DNA of 64,000 nt from Auriscalpium vulgare (lineage: Eukaryota > Basidiomycota > Agaricomycetes > Russulales > Auriscalpiaceae), in assembly GCA_019915015.1 (NCBI GenBank), contig JAHBBC010000040.1:1-64000 (forward strand), in the 5' to 3' direction. This document shows, piece by piece, positions 43,165 through 53,988 of this stretch (within the stretch, counting starts at the first letter, position 1; the number at the start of each line of letters is the position of its first letter). The position numbers and the translations under genes are program-made. The notes beneath the pieces are model-generated. The model was not told the DNA's origin and made no database searches. It was given only the letters and a program-made list of their open reading frames with translations.

Positions 43165-44684
43165 ATGGCCATCCAGACGGACACTCAGCCTCTCATGGCG
43201 AACGGCCTGCCTATGCCTGCAGACGACCTTCAGGTCATCAAGAACGGCCTAATCCCACCGACACCCCACTCCGACATAGATGTGCGTACCACCGCTCGCT
43301 TCCTTACCAACGGCTCATGTTGATGTCGTCGCAGCCATCGCGCTTGACCATCACTCTCGTCCCAGAGGACAAGCTAAAGGAGATACCCCACGCCGATGAT
43401 CTCATTTTTGGCCAGGTAGCGCCTGTTTCGCGTCCTCTCCGCGTCTATCGTTGACACGTATCTCAGCTATTCACAGACCACATGCTTTACCTCGAATACG
43501 ACCCGGCCAGCGGCTGGTCCGCGCCGGAGATCAGGCCCTATGGACCATTGACGTTGGATCCCGCAAGTTCATGTTTTCAGTATTGTACCAACGTCTTCGA
43601 GGGTATGAAGGTGCATCTCCACTATCTCGTTCTCGACCTAGATCCTCATGTATCTCTTACGCCAGGCATACCTTGGCCCCGACGGCGTCCCGCGCCTCTT
43701 CCGACCAAAGCTCAACATGGCGCGCATGGCCAAGTCTGCTGCGCGCGTTGCACTCCCCGTACGTCCATTATCACCCACTTCTGACCGCCTCACGCGTCTG
43801 ACCAATGTGTTCCTCTATTTGCAGCCTTTCGACACCGACGCATTCCTCGTCCTCCTGCAAAAGCTCATCGCCATCGACGCGCGCTGGATCCCGCGCGCAC
43901 GTGGTCACAGCCTCTACCTGCGCCCGACGCTCATCGGCACGCGTCCCGGGCTCGGCGTGACCGCATCGACCCACGCGTCGCTGTACGTGATCATGTCGCC
44001 TGCGGGGCCGTTCTTCCGCACGCCGGCAGGTATCTCGCTGTATGCCGTGAGCGACCATGTCCGCTCGTGGCCCGGCGGCACGGGCGGACACAAGCTCGGC
44101 CTGAACTATGCACCGGGTTTCCACCCACAGCGCCTTGCGGCGGAAAAAGGTTACCAGCAGGTCCTTTGGCTGCTTGGCGATACCATCACGGAGGCGGGCG
44201 CGATGAACTTCTTCATCGCACTGAAACGCGAGGACGGTCGTAAGTTGCGACAGTATTTACCTCTTTGACCCTCGTACTCATATGCAATCCCTTAGACCTA
44301 GATATCGTCACGCCGCCTCTGGACGGCACGATCCTGCCGGGCGTCACGCGCGCTTCCGTGCTATCCTTACTGAACGCGCATCCATCTGCGACGTCCCTGC
44401 CGCACCTTTCCAATAGCCTCCGCTTGTACACACACGAGCGCCCGATCACCATGCCTGAGCTCGTGGCATGGTCTGCGAGCGGCCAGCTGGTCGAAGCTTT
44501 TTGTGTGGGTACAGCTGTCGTCGTCAACGCCATCTCACGGATTGGTTGGGAGGAGCGAGACATTGTGTTGCCGTCGTATGGTGGAGACCACATCGGACCT
44601 GTTGTACGAGCTCTTTGGGAGAGGCTGGTGGACATTCAGGAAGGCCGAGTGGAATGGGAGGGATGGAGTGTCACATGTGAATGA
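43165..44684 (+). CDS. BAT: Branched-chain amino acid aminotransferase
   Basis: This PLP-dependent class IV aminotransferase interconverts Leu, Ile and Val with their 2-oxo acids. Six or so exons start at 43165 (MAIQTDTQPLMANGLPM). Family blocks are DHMLYLEYDPASGWSAPEI, CFQYCTNVFEGMK, the arginine-containing YLRPTLIGTRPGLGV, the PLP lysine in GGTGGHKLGLNYAP, DTITEAGAMNFF, LDGTILPGVTRASVLSLL and EAFCVGTAVVVNAISRI. It ends EWEGWSVTCE at 44684. The length is close to the family norm. An early cleavable mitochondrial leader is not obvious, so cytosolic location is possible. The promoter carries a TGACTC site and TATA box, and GCN20 lies directly upstream on the same strand. Confidence 0.95.
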
Positions 44685-44824
44685 GTACATCTTTTCTGAG
44701 TGCTTTCACTGCTATGTGAGATCCAGCCTACCTTGAATGCTGTCATTACAGCGAGTGGAGATGGGAGAACCACTCCAGATAAGCTGATTGAACTGAAGTC
44801 TATAAAACAAAACACATATCTATG

Positions 44825-47800
44825 CTAATCCTCTGTATCAACCCTCGCGACACTCAACTCTTCCAATCTCGACAAGCACAGTTGTAGTCTCAGCTGATGA
44901 GTCTCCGAAGGATCAGCCACCTTGCTCATTTTCACAGCTTGCAAACAAAGTTGGGTTGCTTTCTTGTGGTTCGCCAGAGCACCCCTTCTGTTAGCATCAA
45001 AGACATCCACCAACCCAAGGAGACAGTCTTGCTCATGCCACTGTATGCCTACGCTCCTGGACACAGCCATTGATTCATAGAAGTATCTCTCAGCTTCTTC
45101 ATCCTGGTTCAAGTGAATGCAAACACTGCCAAGTTCATACAGTGCATACACTATGCCTTCTTCATTATCAAGTAATCTGTGGAGCTTAACAGATTTTAAG
45201 AGAGCAACTTTAGCTAACTCAAACTTGTCCTGCTTATTGTATAATCTTGCCAATATATCATAGTCATGGAGGGCAACTCGCCTTCCATCTTCAAGTTTAT
45301 CATGTAGCTGACATGCTGTAATGATACAAAAGATGGCATCATCTATGAGATTTTGGTCTTCATATACCTCACTCATATTCACTAAAATTTTCCTAAGTCC
45401 CCGGGGAAATCTTTTGCCTGTATGAAGGCTGACACATCTCCTATAATACTCAGAGGCTTTTTTGTAGTCCTGTTCAATATAAAAGCAATGTGCCAAATTT
45501 GTCAGAATAGATGCAATAGTACTATCATATCCTGTCTTCTCTGCAAGTAATACAGCTTGCTCATAGTATTCTTTGGCCATTGAAAATTCATCTTGATGGA
45601 ACCAGATATCACCAATGCCAAATGTTGCAAATGCCTCACCAAGGATGTTGTTATCTTCCCTGTACAATCTCATTGCTTTCATATAGCTTACTTTGGCATC
45701 AACAAAATTCCCTTGCCCTTGCATAACTAAGCCAAGACATTGCCAACAATGTGCTTGAGTAAGAACTGAATCCTCTAGCTGCTCTTGCAATTTGAGTGAC
45801 CTAAATATGTACTGTTTTGCTTGGTACCAGTCTTCATCATCACAGCATATCTGAGTAAGGGCAGTTAATGCATTCACTTGCAGCTTTGAGTCATTTGCTG
45901 CCATAAGCAACTTCAATGCCTTCAGATAAGTTTTCTTGGCTTGAATTTTTTGTTGTCTCAAATAATATATTTCCCCAATATATGTATATATCTCTCCCTC
46001 TGTCTTGTTATTCCTCCATTTTAGAGCAAGAGACAAAGCTAGTGAGTATCTTTCCATGCATCCCTCAAAGTCATCAATGACTCTTAAACAATTGCCCCAG
46101 GCTACTAGAAGCCGGATCTGCATATCAGGCAAAAGAGTCTCTCTTCTTTTTTCTAACAATTGAAGCAATGTACCAGAGTAAATTCCCTGCTTCCCCAATA
46201 GTTTTGAAAATGTAATTGATGCTTGAACTACTTTATGCTCAACAGGTGAAACATCATCTTGCAAAACAAGTGAAAGAACTTCACAGATATTCCCACTTTC
46301 TATCATTTGTTCACTGTGCAAGTCAGGTTTTCCTCTGTTGTCTCTTAGACTAAGTTCTATATAATACTCCTTGAGTGCATTTGTATCTGCATTACAAATA
46401 GGGTGATATTTCTGACAGTAATGGCGAATCAAAGCATGCATATAGACGAAGTTGTCAGAAGAGTAGTAAATTAGACTGCACTGCTTCAATGTTTGAATAT
46501 GCTGCTCAATGTTAGGCATAGCAAGATAGTTGGCAAGTTCTGGGAGTCTTTTGACATTTAGCCCTCTGGGTAATAGACACAAAATACTCAAGAGTTGAAC
46601 TGTGGAGGGATTTTCTTGTATTCTAACACTATTGATAGACATATATATAGAAACTTCAAGGCTAGTAAGTCTATGTCCCTTGACTCTTTCTATAGAAGCA
46701 ACCCTGTTGAGTTCCCATTGAGCCCATAATTCTTCAGTGCAAGTTGTTTGAGCCAGATTGGCCAATAGTGTCACTGCCAAAGGAAGGCAATCCACAACAT
46801 CTACAAGCTTGGCTGACCAGTCATCCCAGCAACCACTGATTTGTTTGAAAATATTTTGTGCTGCTTCAGCATCCAAAGACTCTAGAACTGATGCTACAGT
46901 CCAGGCGATATATTCTGGTTCCTCAGCTCCTCTCATTGTTACCACAAGAGTCACAGAAGGTAGAGCTGAGAGTAAGCCAACAAAGATTTCCACAGCCTCC
47001 CTGTCTCCCTCCCATGGTGTTTCAAAATTATCAAAACAAATTATGCAATGCTTCAAATTTGCCAACTGTGCAACAATTGCCTGTTGCAGTGCAATGGTAT
47101 TATCCAATCCAAGATTCAGTGTCTGAGCAGTTGCAGCCAGGAGAGTAGGCAAGGAAGAGCATGTGTCACAGTGAATGAAGACAGTGGCATCTTTGAACCG
47201 TTTCCTGACCTGAGGGTGATGGAGAGCTGCTAGAGCCAGTGTTGTTTTACCAATACCACCTGGGCCAAGTATTGCCACCCGAGCGGGCGGGGAACCTGAC
47301 ATAATGTCACCAACCACTGCAGATAGTTCTGCATCCCTGCCATGGAAAACTTGTGGTTCTGATGGAATGGCATCAATACCTCTGAGAAGTGACACATTAG
47401 TTCCTCAATGCCAACATCAAATTGCCAAACGACATACAGGGATAATTTCCTTGATGTCTGCATCCCTAATGTAAGCTTGCAGAACAGTGAACTTCGGTTA
47501 TCATGCTTACATTGCTGTCACCAACAGTTTTGGATAGGACGGCGAAAGTCAATGAGAACTGTGATTCATGCATTAATTGGAAGGTGCTGACTAGATATAG
47601 CGTTCATCACTCACATTAGATGTTTGGAGGATAGCCCGTATCTTGCGGTCGCACGACACCAAGTTGCTGGAGATGTTGGCCCGCGTGATTGTTTGTCGCA
47701 GCTTCGTCTGACCTTGATATTGACTGAGTGTCCTGTTTACCTCTTCTAAGACCCTGCGAGTCGAAGCTTCATCAAAATCACTTCGCCACACACGTGAGGG

Positions 47801-48329
47801 CACGCACTTGACAATGGACGCCGTGGTCCTCTCGAGGTCCGCTGGGAGCTCCGCCATCGTACTGAATCCGTTCAGCTGGCAGTATTTGGCTGTATCCAAC
47901 ATCAGCCACCCAACCCGGTTAAATGTCTCCTGGACCTCGTCCCGCTGCTCGCGGTACATGAGCACTTGCTAGCGCACTTATCAGTAACATGACACTCTCG
48001 AGTGGGGCTATTATATACGGCTTACATCATAGATTTCGAGTATCCGGAGCATAATGCCTGCAGGGCCCTTAAGCATCGGCAGCTTGGTGCCCATCTCGCC
48101 GATTTCCTTGAGGACAGAGGCAGTCGTGGCGAGCGCAGCAGGTGCATGGATATACGCTGTCTGAATGGTAGACTGCCCGGATATCTGGGTAACACGGCTG
48201 CGACCTAGTGGAGACCGAGCTCAGCGACGATGGAATCCGTGCCAGGAGGGGCGCCGATGGCTTACTGCGAATCTCTTCGGTGTTTTCGTTGGAAGTAACC
48301 TGACGCATGACACTTGGCCGAATTGACAT
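44825..48329 (-). CDS. NLR (STAND) protein: helical N-domain, NB-ARC, TPR repeats; AT-rich main exon
   Basis: Start proposed at 48329 (MSIRPSVMRQVTSNENTEEI; 48458 also open). GC-rich exons at 48329-48266, 48204-48026 and 47968-47615 encode a helical N-domain: VLKEIGEMGTKLPMLKGPAG, LMYREQRDEVQETFNRVGWL, KLRQTITRANISSNLVSCDR. After one or two short linker exons an AT-rich exon of about 2.6 kb encodes PSEPQVFHGRDAELSAVVGD, Walker A ILGPGGIGKTTLALAAL, Walker B CIICFDNFETPW, the sensor LVVTMRG, CLPLAVTLLANLA, a winged-helix region and about ten TPR-like repeats (YTYIGEIYYLRQQKIQAKKT, ATFGIGDIWFHQDEFSMAKE). It ends SVARVDTED at 44825. Fungal NLRs are thought to sense non-self or stress and trigger cell death. 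The sample 45481-45540 is about one third G+C, against about two thirds in the kinase gene. The frame is intact over more than 850 codons, so this is not RIP-like decay. Linker splice sites are not fixed. Confidence 0.88.
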
Positions 48330-49726
48330 GTCCGTTAAGGGCTGGGAAGTGGTAGAATGCACAGCAGGATGATTGTGGTCGTCGATGTCGTGGTTGGGTT
48401 GAGAGAGAGAGGATGGGTGGCGCCTCACTGGTGCGCGAAATACGCGGGTGGCGCGCAACCAATCACATAGGGCGCCTACTTCTGCCTACTTTCATCGTTA
48501 TATGTAAGCTGACGACTGAGTCCTGCCTTCTCATTTCCGGAGCAGCGCGCTCATCGTCTGTGTACTAGGCAGAGTTCGCCGGCATCGGACAGTCGCGACG
48601 AGCTAGTACCTGCAGCGTACGGAACGACTGCATCTTCCGCGCAAGGTCGGCAAAGAAGTTTACCTGAAGCGCCGCGCGCTGAAGATGGCCTATAACAATG
48701 AAGCTACTTGAGATTGGCCCACGCCAACACCGGCGAGATGCGCATTCTGCACGAACTCAGTTGTAGGCTAGCAGCAGTGGCAGCGTATCCAGCCTAAGTG
48801 GTCGGGCGATTCGGTAGAAGCCGCCCGGGTCGTGGTTGTGCACGCAAGAGACGCAGCGCCAGATGGCCCCCCGCGCTGCCGCTGACTGCCTCTCGCCTTC
48901 ACTCCCTCAGTTCCCGCCTGATAGCATGCACTCCCTCTTTTCAAGTCAAGCCCGCTGTCCTCGCCGCCGTCTCCAGCCCTCCCGCCCGGACCTCATGCCC
49001 ACTTTGGTCGCCGCTGGTCGCCAGTGCAAGGCCCGGGCCGCCGCCGCCACCGTCTCGCAGTCAAATTGTCGCTGTTGCGATCGGCTATAGTCATCATTGT
49101 CGTCGTCGTCGAGCTCGAGCTCGAGCTTGAACATCGTAGGGTTTACATTGAAAACTGCTTACTACTGGACAATGCTCTTGGACCTCCGTCGCGTCTTGCG
49201 CCTCTCATGTACAGCCCTTACAATGACGCCAGCCCGAGTCACTTCCCAAAGATCTCAACAGAAACATAGTCAGACAGGCAGGAGCGCAGACACTGGGGTG
49301 GATCGACAAGAGCGGTTCGCTAGACCATCAAACTTCCCGCGACGTCCCGTTTTCCTGAGGGCCACTCATCATGCATCACGCACACTCAGATTCCAACGCC
49401 GACAACACTGCGTTTAATAATGAGCAAATAAAATATAAAGGTAGGTTACAAGAATTATTAGATAAAGTACAAGAATTATGAGGCTTGAAAGTAGTTTGTT
49501 CACGCCGTGGGCGATTGAGGCTGTCGTCGGAGAGGAGTCGAACTCAGAAACAGTTCAAGTACAGGCCAAGTCTTCAAAGGGGATTGGTTGTTGGGCGATT
49601 GTGCGCACAGCTTCGGGGTGTATCGGCATGGCGGGCAAGCCCGTACACCCATTCCGACGGTCATTGCCAAAGATGCAGTCTAAATATATGTTATCAGTAT
49701 GTTTAAAGTGCTGTGTCAGGGAACAG
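48330..49726. other. Gene-poor stretch
   Basis: No recognisable gene. It contains a GAGCTC/GTCGTC simple repeat near 49095-49125 and an AT-rich patch near 49410-49480. Confidence 0.45.
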
Positions 49727-50092
49727 TCACTCACTTAAGACTTGGTGGATCTGCATAGTATCGACGGGGAGCAGTTGAATCGCGACGAGGAATATCGCGA
49801 GCCATCTTCCCATACCTGCAAAGATGGTTGAGAAACAAGAAACAGCGAAACAAGCATAACGGACGCACGACGACGGTGGGGACATAGCGCGCAAGGAGCT
49901 TTGCTGCGACGAGCGGGGTCGTTGAGAGCCTTGCACATATCGCTGTACGGATTCTGGGTCCTCTCTGGAAGAGGATGATGACCAGGAGCCGAGGGAAGCA
50001 AGTGTTGACCTAGAATCGCGGGAAGAAACTGAAGAGCCGCGGGAGGAGTGTGTCGGCGAAGACGTGTGACGGGGCATCTCTGGGATCGTCAA
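49727..50092 (-). CDS. Possible small Ser-rich protein with hydrophobic end
   Basis: This open frame begins MTIPEMPRHTSSPTHSSRGS, is Ser-rich, then reads REDPESVQRYVQGSQRPRSS and ends with a hydrophobic stretch GRWLAIFLVAIQLLPV. A CTTTGCAG acceptor-like site near 49817 and a GT near 49875 suggest the 3' part may be an intron, in which case the hydrophobic end is not real. No family recognised; it may not be a gene. Confidence 0.25.
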   Translation of the reverse strand: MTIPEMPRHTSSPTHSSRGSSVSSRDSRSTLASLGSWSSSSSREDPESVQRYVQGSQRPRSSQQSSLRAMSPPSSCVRYACFAVSCFSTIFAGMGRWLAIFLVAIQLLPVDTMQIHQVLSE

Positions 50093-52902
50093 TGGGTGGG
50101 GGAAAGCGGTCTTGCTGGATAGCTAGTGACCGGGCGAGTCGAAGGTAGTACATTCTGAGCCCCCCAGCGACGAATCTTAAGGGGCAGAACGAACGGTCAA
50201 TGGGACCTACCGCATGTCGGTGGCCGACGCGCAGTGTGAATGAACCTAACATTCGACGCGTCCACCACTGAAGCCACCGACGTGCTGTGCATAAATTTGC
50301 TACAGCATCTAGCCACCCGCCGCTCGCGCAACGAATGCCGATGATTCGGGCCCGCTAGCGGCGGCTACCGCAGTGTCGGGCACTGTCCTTCCTGTCCAGA
50401 CGTTTCAACTACCCTCGCGCGCAATGATGACATACCGTGAATCATCCTTCTAGACTATCTCTGCCCCTCTCGCCGTAGAACCCGATCCTCGCCCGACGGA
50501 TATTTTGCAGAAGTCAGGACGAAAACGGGGAGGACGACGCCCAAAATTGGGTATGACTAGTCCCAGCACCGCCGCGCCGGCCGGAGAGCCTAGAAACAGA
50601 AAGTTCAGGAGACGTGTACTACGAAGTCATATCCAGCGCAGCAGATGGGCCTTAGAAGACACGAGGATGGAGAGAGAGAGAGAGAGCAGTGAGCACCGCC
50701 GCGGCGGCCCGGTGACGTGTGGCGAGTCCACGTGCATCATTCCCACGAATTGGGTCCCTTGTTCGCCAGTGCCCGCCAGTGACCGTCCGTCTCGCCTGTT
50801 CATCGGCGGGAAAACGGACAGGCCGACGACGAATAGCTCCCCGCTCCCCTCTTTGCAGCTAACCCGGGTTCGACCAACTCATGAGTCTCAGAATTGACGG
50901 TCCGCACTGCTCGACACACAGCCCATCATGCGCTCCCGCCGCTCGCTGCGGGCGGGCAGGGAGGCGACGCGCGCCGACGGTCCACAGGGACGCGTTCGGG
51001 CCTCATGGCCTCGCGCACGCTCTTCTCTGGAAAGCACAGCAGTAACTGCGCAAGACCCGTCCGAACGCATTAACCGGCCGCGGCGGCTGCCTCGCGCTGG
51101 ACCCTCGCGCTCGGAATCTGCTCGCCTGTCGGCAACCCAATATTGGGTATCGTCAACGCGTACTCCTCGCGGCTTTACAGCCCGACTGTCATACAATCAT
51201 CACAAGTATCCTAGGAAACGCACTGCTTTTCATGACAACTTCTCGCATCTATCGGGCCGAAGGCAAAGAGTCGTTATATGGAGCGAGGAGTCTACTGTAG
51301 TACTCACTTATGCTCTCTGCCCTCCCCAAACATCCCTTGCCACGTTTTACCAAACACCGGCGCCTCAGTGTCATTTGCACACCTGCGCCACGGTGCCCAT
51401 TCGGAGTCGTTGAGCCTCTGCGAGGAATTCCACAATAAGCACCTTCTTCCCCTCATGTCCCCGCGTATAACAGATCGACATCAAGGGCCCGCAAATATGG
51501 TACACTCTGACATGTGATCCTCTGTACAGCAAAATGTACAGCATGTCGCCACAAAGTTGTGCCTCATGTCCAACTCATGGCCCTACATACCGTTTACCGA
51601 TGCGAGGGCGCCGGGGTAAGAGTGCTTTCCTGACAGTTCAGATATCCCGGGCGCATTTCACTCTGGAATGTCTAACAAGCACAAGTATCTCCTACTTTCT
51701 TCTTCCATACTGGTCTCCTCATGAACCAAGTTGCAGGAGACTCGGAAGAGGCACCGGGGATCCGGCTGTGACGCGTGCCAGCAACGCCGTGGCGCCGGCA
51801 GAAGCTATCTAGAACACAGCAGAAGGATCGCTGCGTCGTGCTCGTAACCAGGGGAGTCCAGAAGACACGAGGATAGCGAGCTAATTGTTAGAGGAGAGAG
51901 ACCAGGTGCCAAGAAGAGAGACCAGGTGCCAGGTGAAGCACATGCGACGTGAGAGGCGCTCATGACACAATAATCCCTTGTACTGTGTAGTAGTACTCGC
52001 CTGGGGAGGAGCAAAAAAACGAACACGCCGAACACGAGGGCGTCCCATGTTTTCTGCACATTCAAGACGTGTTTCACGCGCCCCACTTGCTGTCAAGGCC
52101 TAACTGCGTATTTGCGTCGCGGGAGTTCCAATCTTCTAGAATTTGACTGAGAAGCGACGGTCGTGTCGGCAGTCGATACACAGCCCGACAAGTGCGCCCG
52201 CCTCTCGTTGCGGGCGCGCGGCTGATGATCACGATGAGCACTGAGCAGGGCGGCGAGCGCACGGCAACAGAATAAGGGCCAAATACTCGGCAGCCGCGGC
52301 GACGACGCCGCCTCGCACCCTCTCGCGCTCCGCCCGTTTCACAGCCATCGTCCCTCCTCGCCCTTGTTCTCTGAAAGGCAGGCGACACGGAAATATGCGC
52401 ACCAGATTTAGATTTAGGCGATATCGGGTATTGTGGTGGTGGCGGAGCACAGGACACGGCGACTCAGAAGCACCTCTCTTACAAAAATGAGTCAATATTG
52501 TCGACGGTTGGTCAACCGAGATTCGGATCGTGCCAGGTGTGCTCTACATGCTGCACACCGCCATCCCGTGCCGTCCTGTGCTCGGGTTGCTCATTGATGA
52601 GGGGCGAGCGAGAGGATTGTTTGGGGTTTCTACCGCGGACTCTGTACGCGCATATCGGCGCTGACTCGTGTCTTTGCATGCGTGCATCACCCGTATAGCC
52701 TGGATGTCATACAATCAGTAGCGGGAACGGCACTGCCCTTCGATAAAATCCTCAGATTTGTCGGCTGGAGCACGGCGAAAAGTGCGAGGCGCTGCCGATC
52801 TGCTTCACCCCCTCCCCCCTCCTTCAAGCAGAAGTCTGTCGGCCGCAAGTCAGTACCTCTATTCAAAACACACAAGTCCGCACATACATCCAACTCGGGG
52901 GC
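50093..52902. other. Gene-poor stretch with an old internal duplication
   Basis: No convincing gene. Blocks at about 50890-51260 recur in diverged form at about 52160-52760: CACACAGCCC followed by CGGGCG-rich sequence, and CATACAATCA followed by ACTGC. A perfect 14-base palindrome ACCCAATATTGGGT lies near 51135, and direct repeats of AAGAGAGACCAGGTGCCA-like sequence at 51893-51935. Confidence 0.4.
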
Positions 52903-53799
52903 CTACGACAGCAAATCCCGATAGGCCGCCCGTACGTCGCGTATGAATGCATACACATCCCGACTCTCGTTCAATTTATCGAGCAATATGGGCAGGTTGG
53001 GCAATTGTGGAGTGGCAGTAATCACTGGGGGAATAGGTCGTCAGCGTAGCTCTCCCGGGTGATATACCAGTCATACCTTTATACGTTCGCGACGACACGT
53101 CGAGGACAAAGCTCGCCTCACGGCTCCAATCTCGCTTGCTGATGTGCAGGTAGCGGATGAGGATTTGGTCCTGGCCGACGCCCTCAATGAAGCACTGTGT
53201 AGCGTGCTCGCAGGCCGTAACCTCTACAGCGACGTCGGATGCGTGGGCATCGAGAACAGTGCGCTCTGCTTCTCGTTCTATGCAACGCATTAGCTTCATA
53301 GAGAGGTAGGAAAGCACCCAGCGCGCACCTCGACGCAGGTTCCCTGCCATAGCGCGATAGTGCTCGATCTCTGTGTCGAGCAGCGCACAGGCCTCCCGGG
53401 TGGACGTAAGCTGCCTTTTGAGCGCCGCAACCGACGACTCTGCCTCCTTCGCCTCCTCCCTCTCCTTCTCCAACACTGCCATATCCCTCAGCCTGGTGTC
53501 CCGCGGCCCTCGCGAACAGCACACGCACCGGCTATCAGCTCTATCTCCTGGACCTTGCACTTGTTCGTCTCGCTCTGGACGTGCTCGGACTTGTCGTGGA
53601 TCTTCTTCTTCTCGGCATTGAACGCGTTCCTGCGCTGCGCGATCTCCGCCTTGCCGCGGTTTGTCCAGTCTGCGATGGCCTTGGCGAAGTTGCGCGTCGA
53701 GGCTTCGAACGCGCCGACGCGGAGGTCGATGGTGGGGTTCTGTGCCTCGAGGACGGCGGCGAGGTTGACGCGTGGGACGCGGACGGTGTGGGCGGGCAT
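52903..53799 (-). CDS. SPC25: Kinetochore protein Spc25 (Ndc80 complex)
   Basis: Four exons or more encode a protein of about 240 residues. Spc25 pairs with Spc24 and anchors the Ndc80 complex to the inner kinetochore. The start at 53799 (MPAHTVRVPRVNLAAVLEAQ) leads into a long coiled coil (KAEIAQRRNAFNAEKKKIHD, EKEREEAKEAESSVAALKRQ, LLDTEIEHYRAMAGNLRR). The globular RWD-like domain reads EGVGQDQILIRYLHISKRDW and REASFVLDVSSRTYK. The end is LPNLPILLDKLNESRDVYAF and RDLLS, with a stop at 52903. Size and order match fungal Spc25. It is transcribed divergently from the DBF2-like kinase, 189 bases away. Confidence 0.85.
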
Positions 53800-53875
53800 G
53801 GCGGCGGCGAGGAGGAGGCTGTGGTCGACGTCGGACGCGGCGCGGTCGAGGCTCGGACGAACCACCACGTGACGG

Positions 53876-53881
53876 ACGCGT
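53876..53881. promoter_or_regulatory. ACGCGT (MCB-type) box between SPC25 and the kinase
   Basis: ACGCGT is the MluI cell-cycle box bound by MBF in yeasts. It is a palindrome placed about 77 bases from the SPC25 ATG and 108 from the kinase ATG, so it could serve both. A chance match is possible in GC-rich DNA. Confidence 0.45.
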
Positions 53882-53988
53882 CCGCATTGGGCGCTGTCGG
53901 GCGCTCTCGTCCAGCCAACCGTCAACCAGCCGTCCAGTTCGCCCTGAGCCGTCCGCTCCTTTCTTTCTTCCTCCCGCCGCCGTCCGCG

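Noticed and set aside
49095..49130. GTCGTC/GAGCTC repeat as a functional element
   Set aside because: It is a simple low-complexity run without neighbours that suggest a role.
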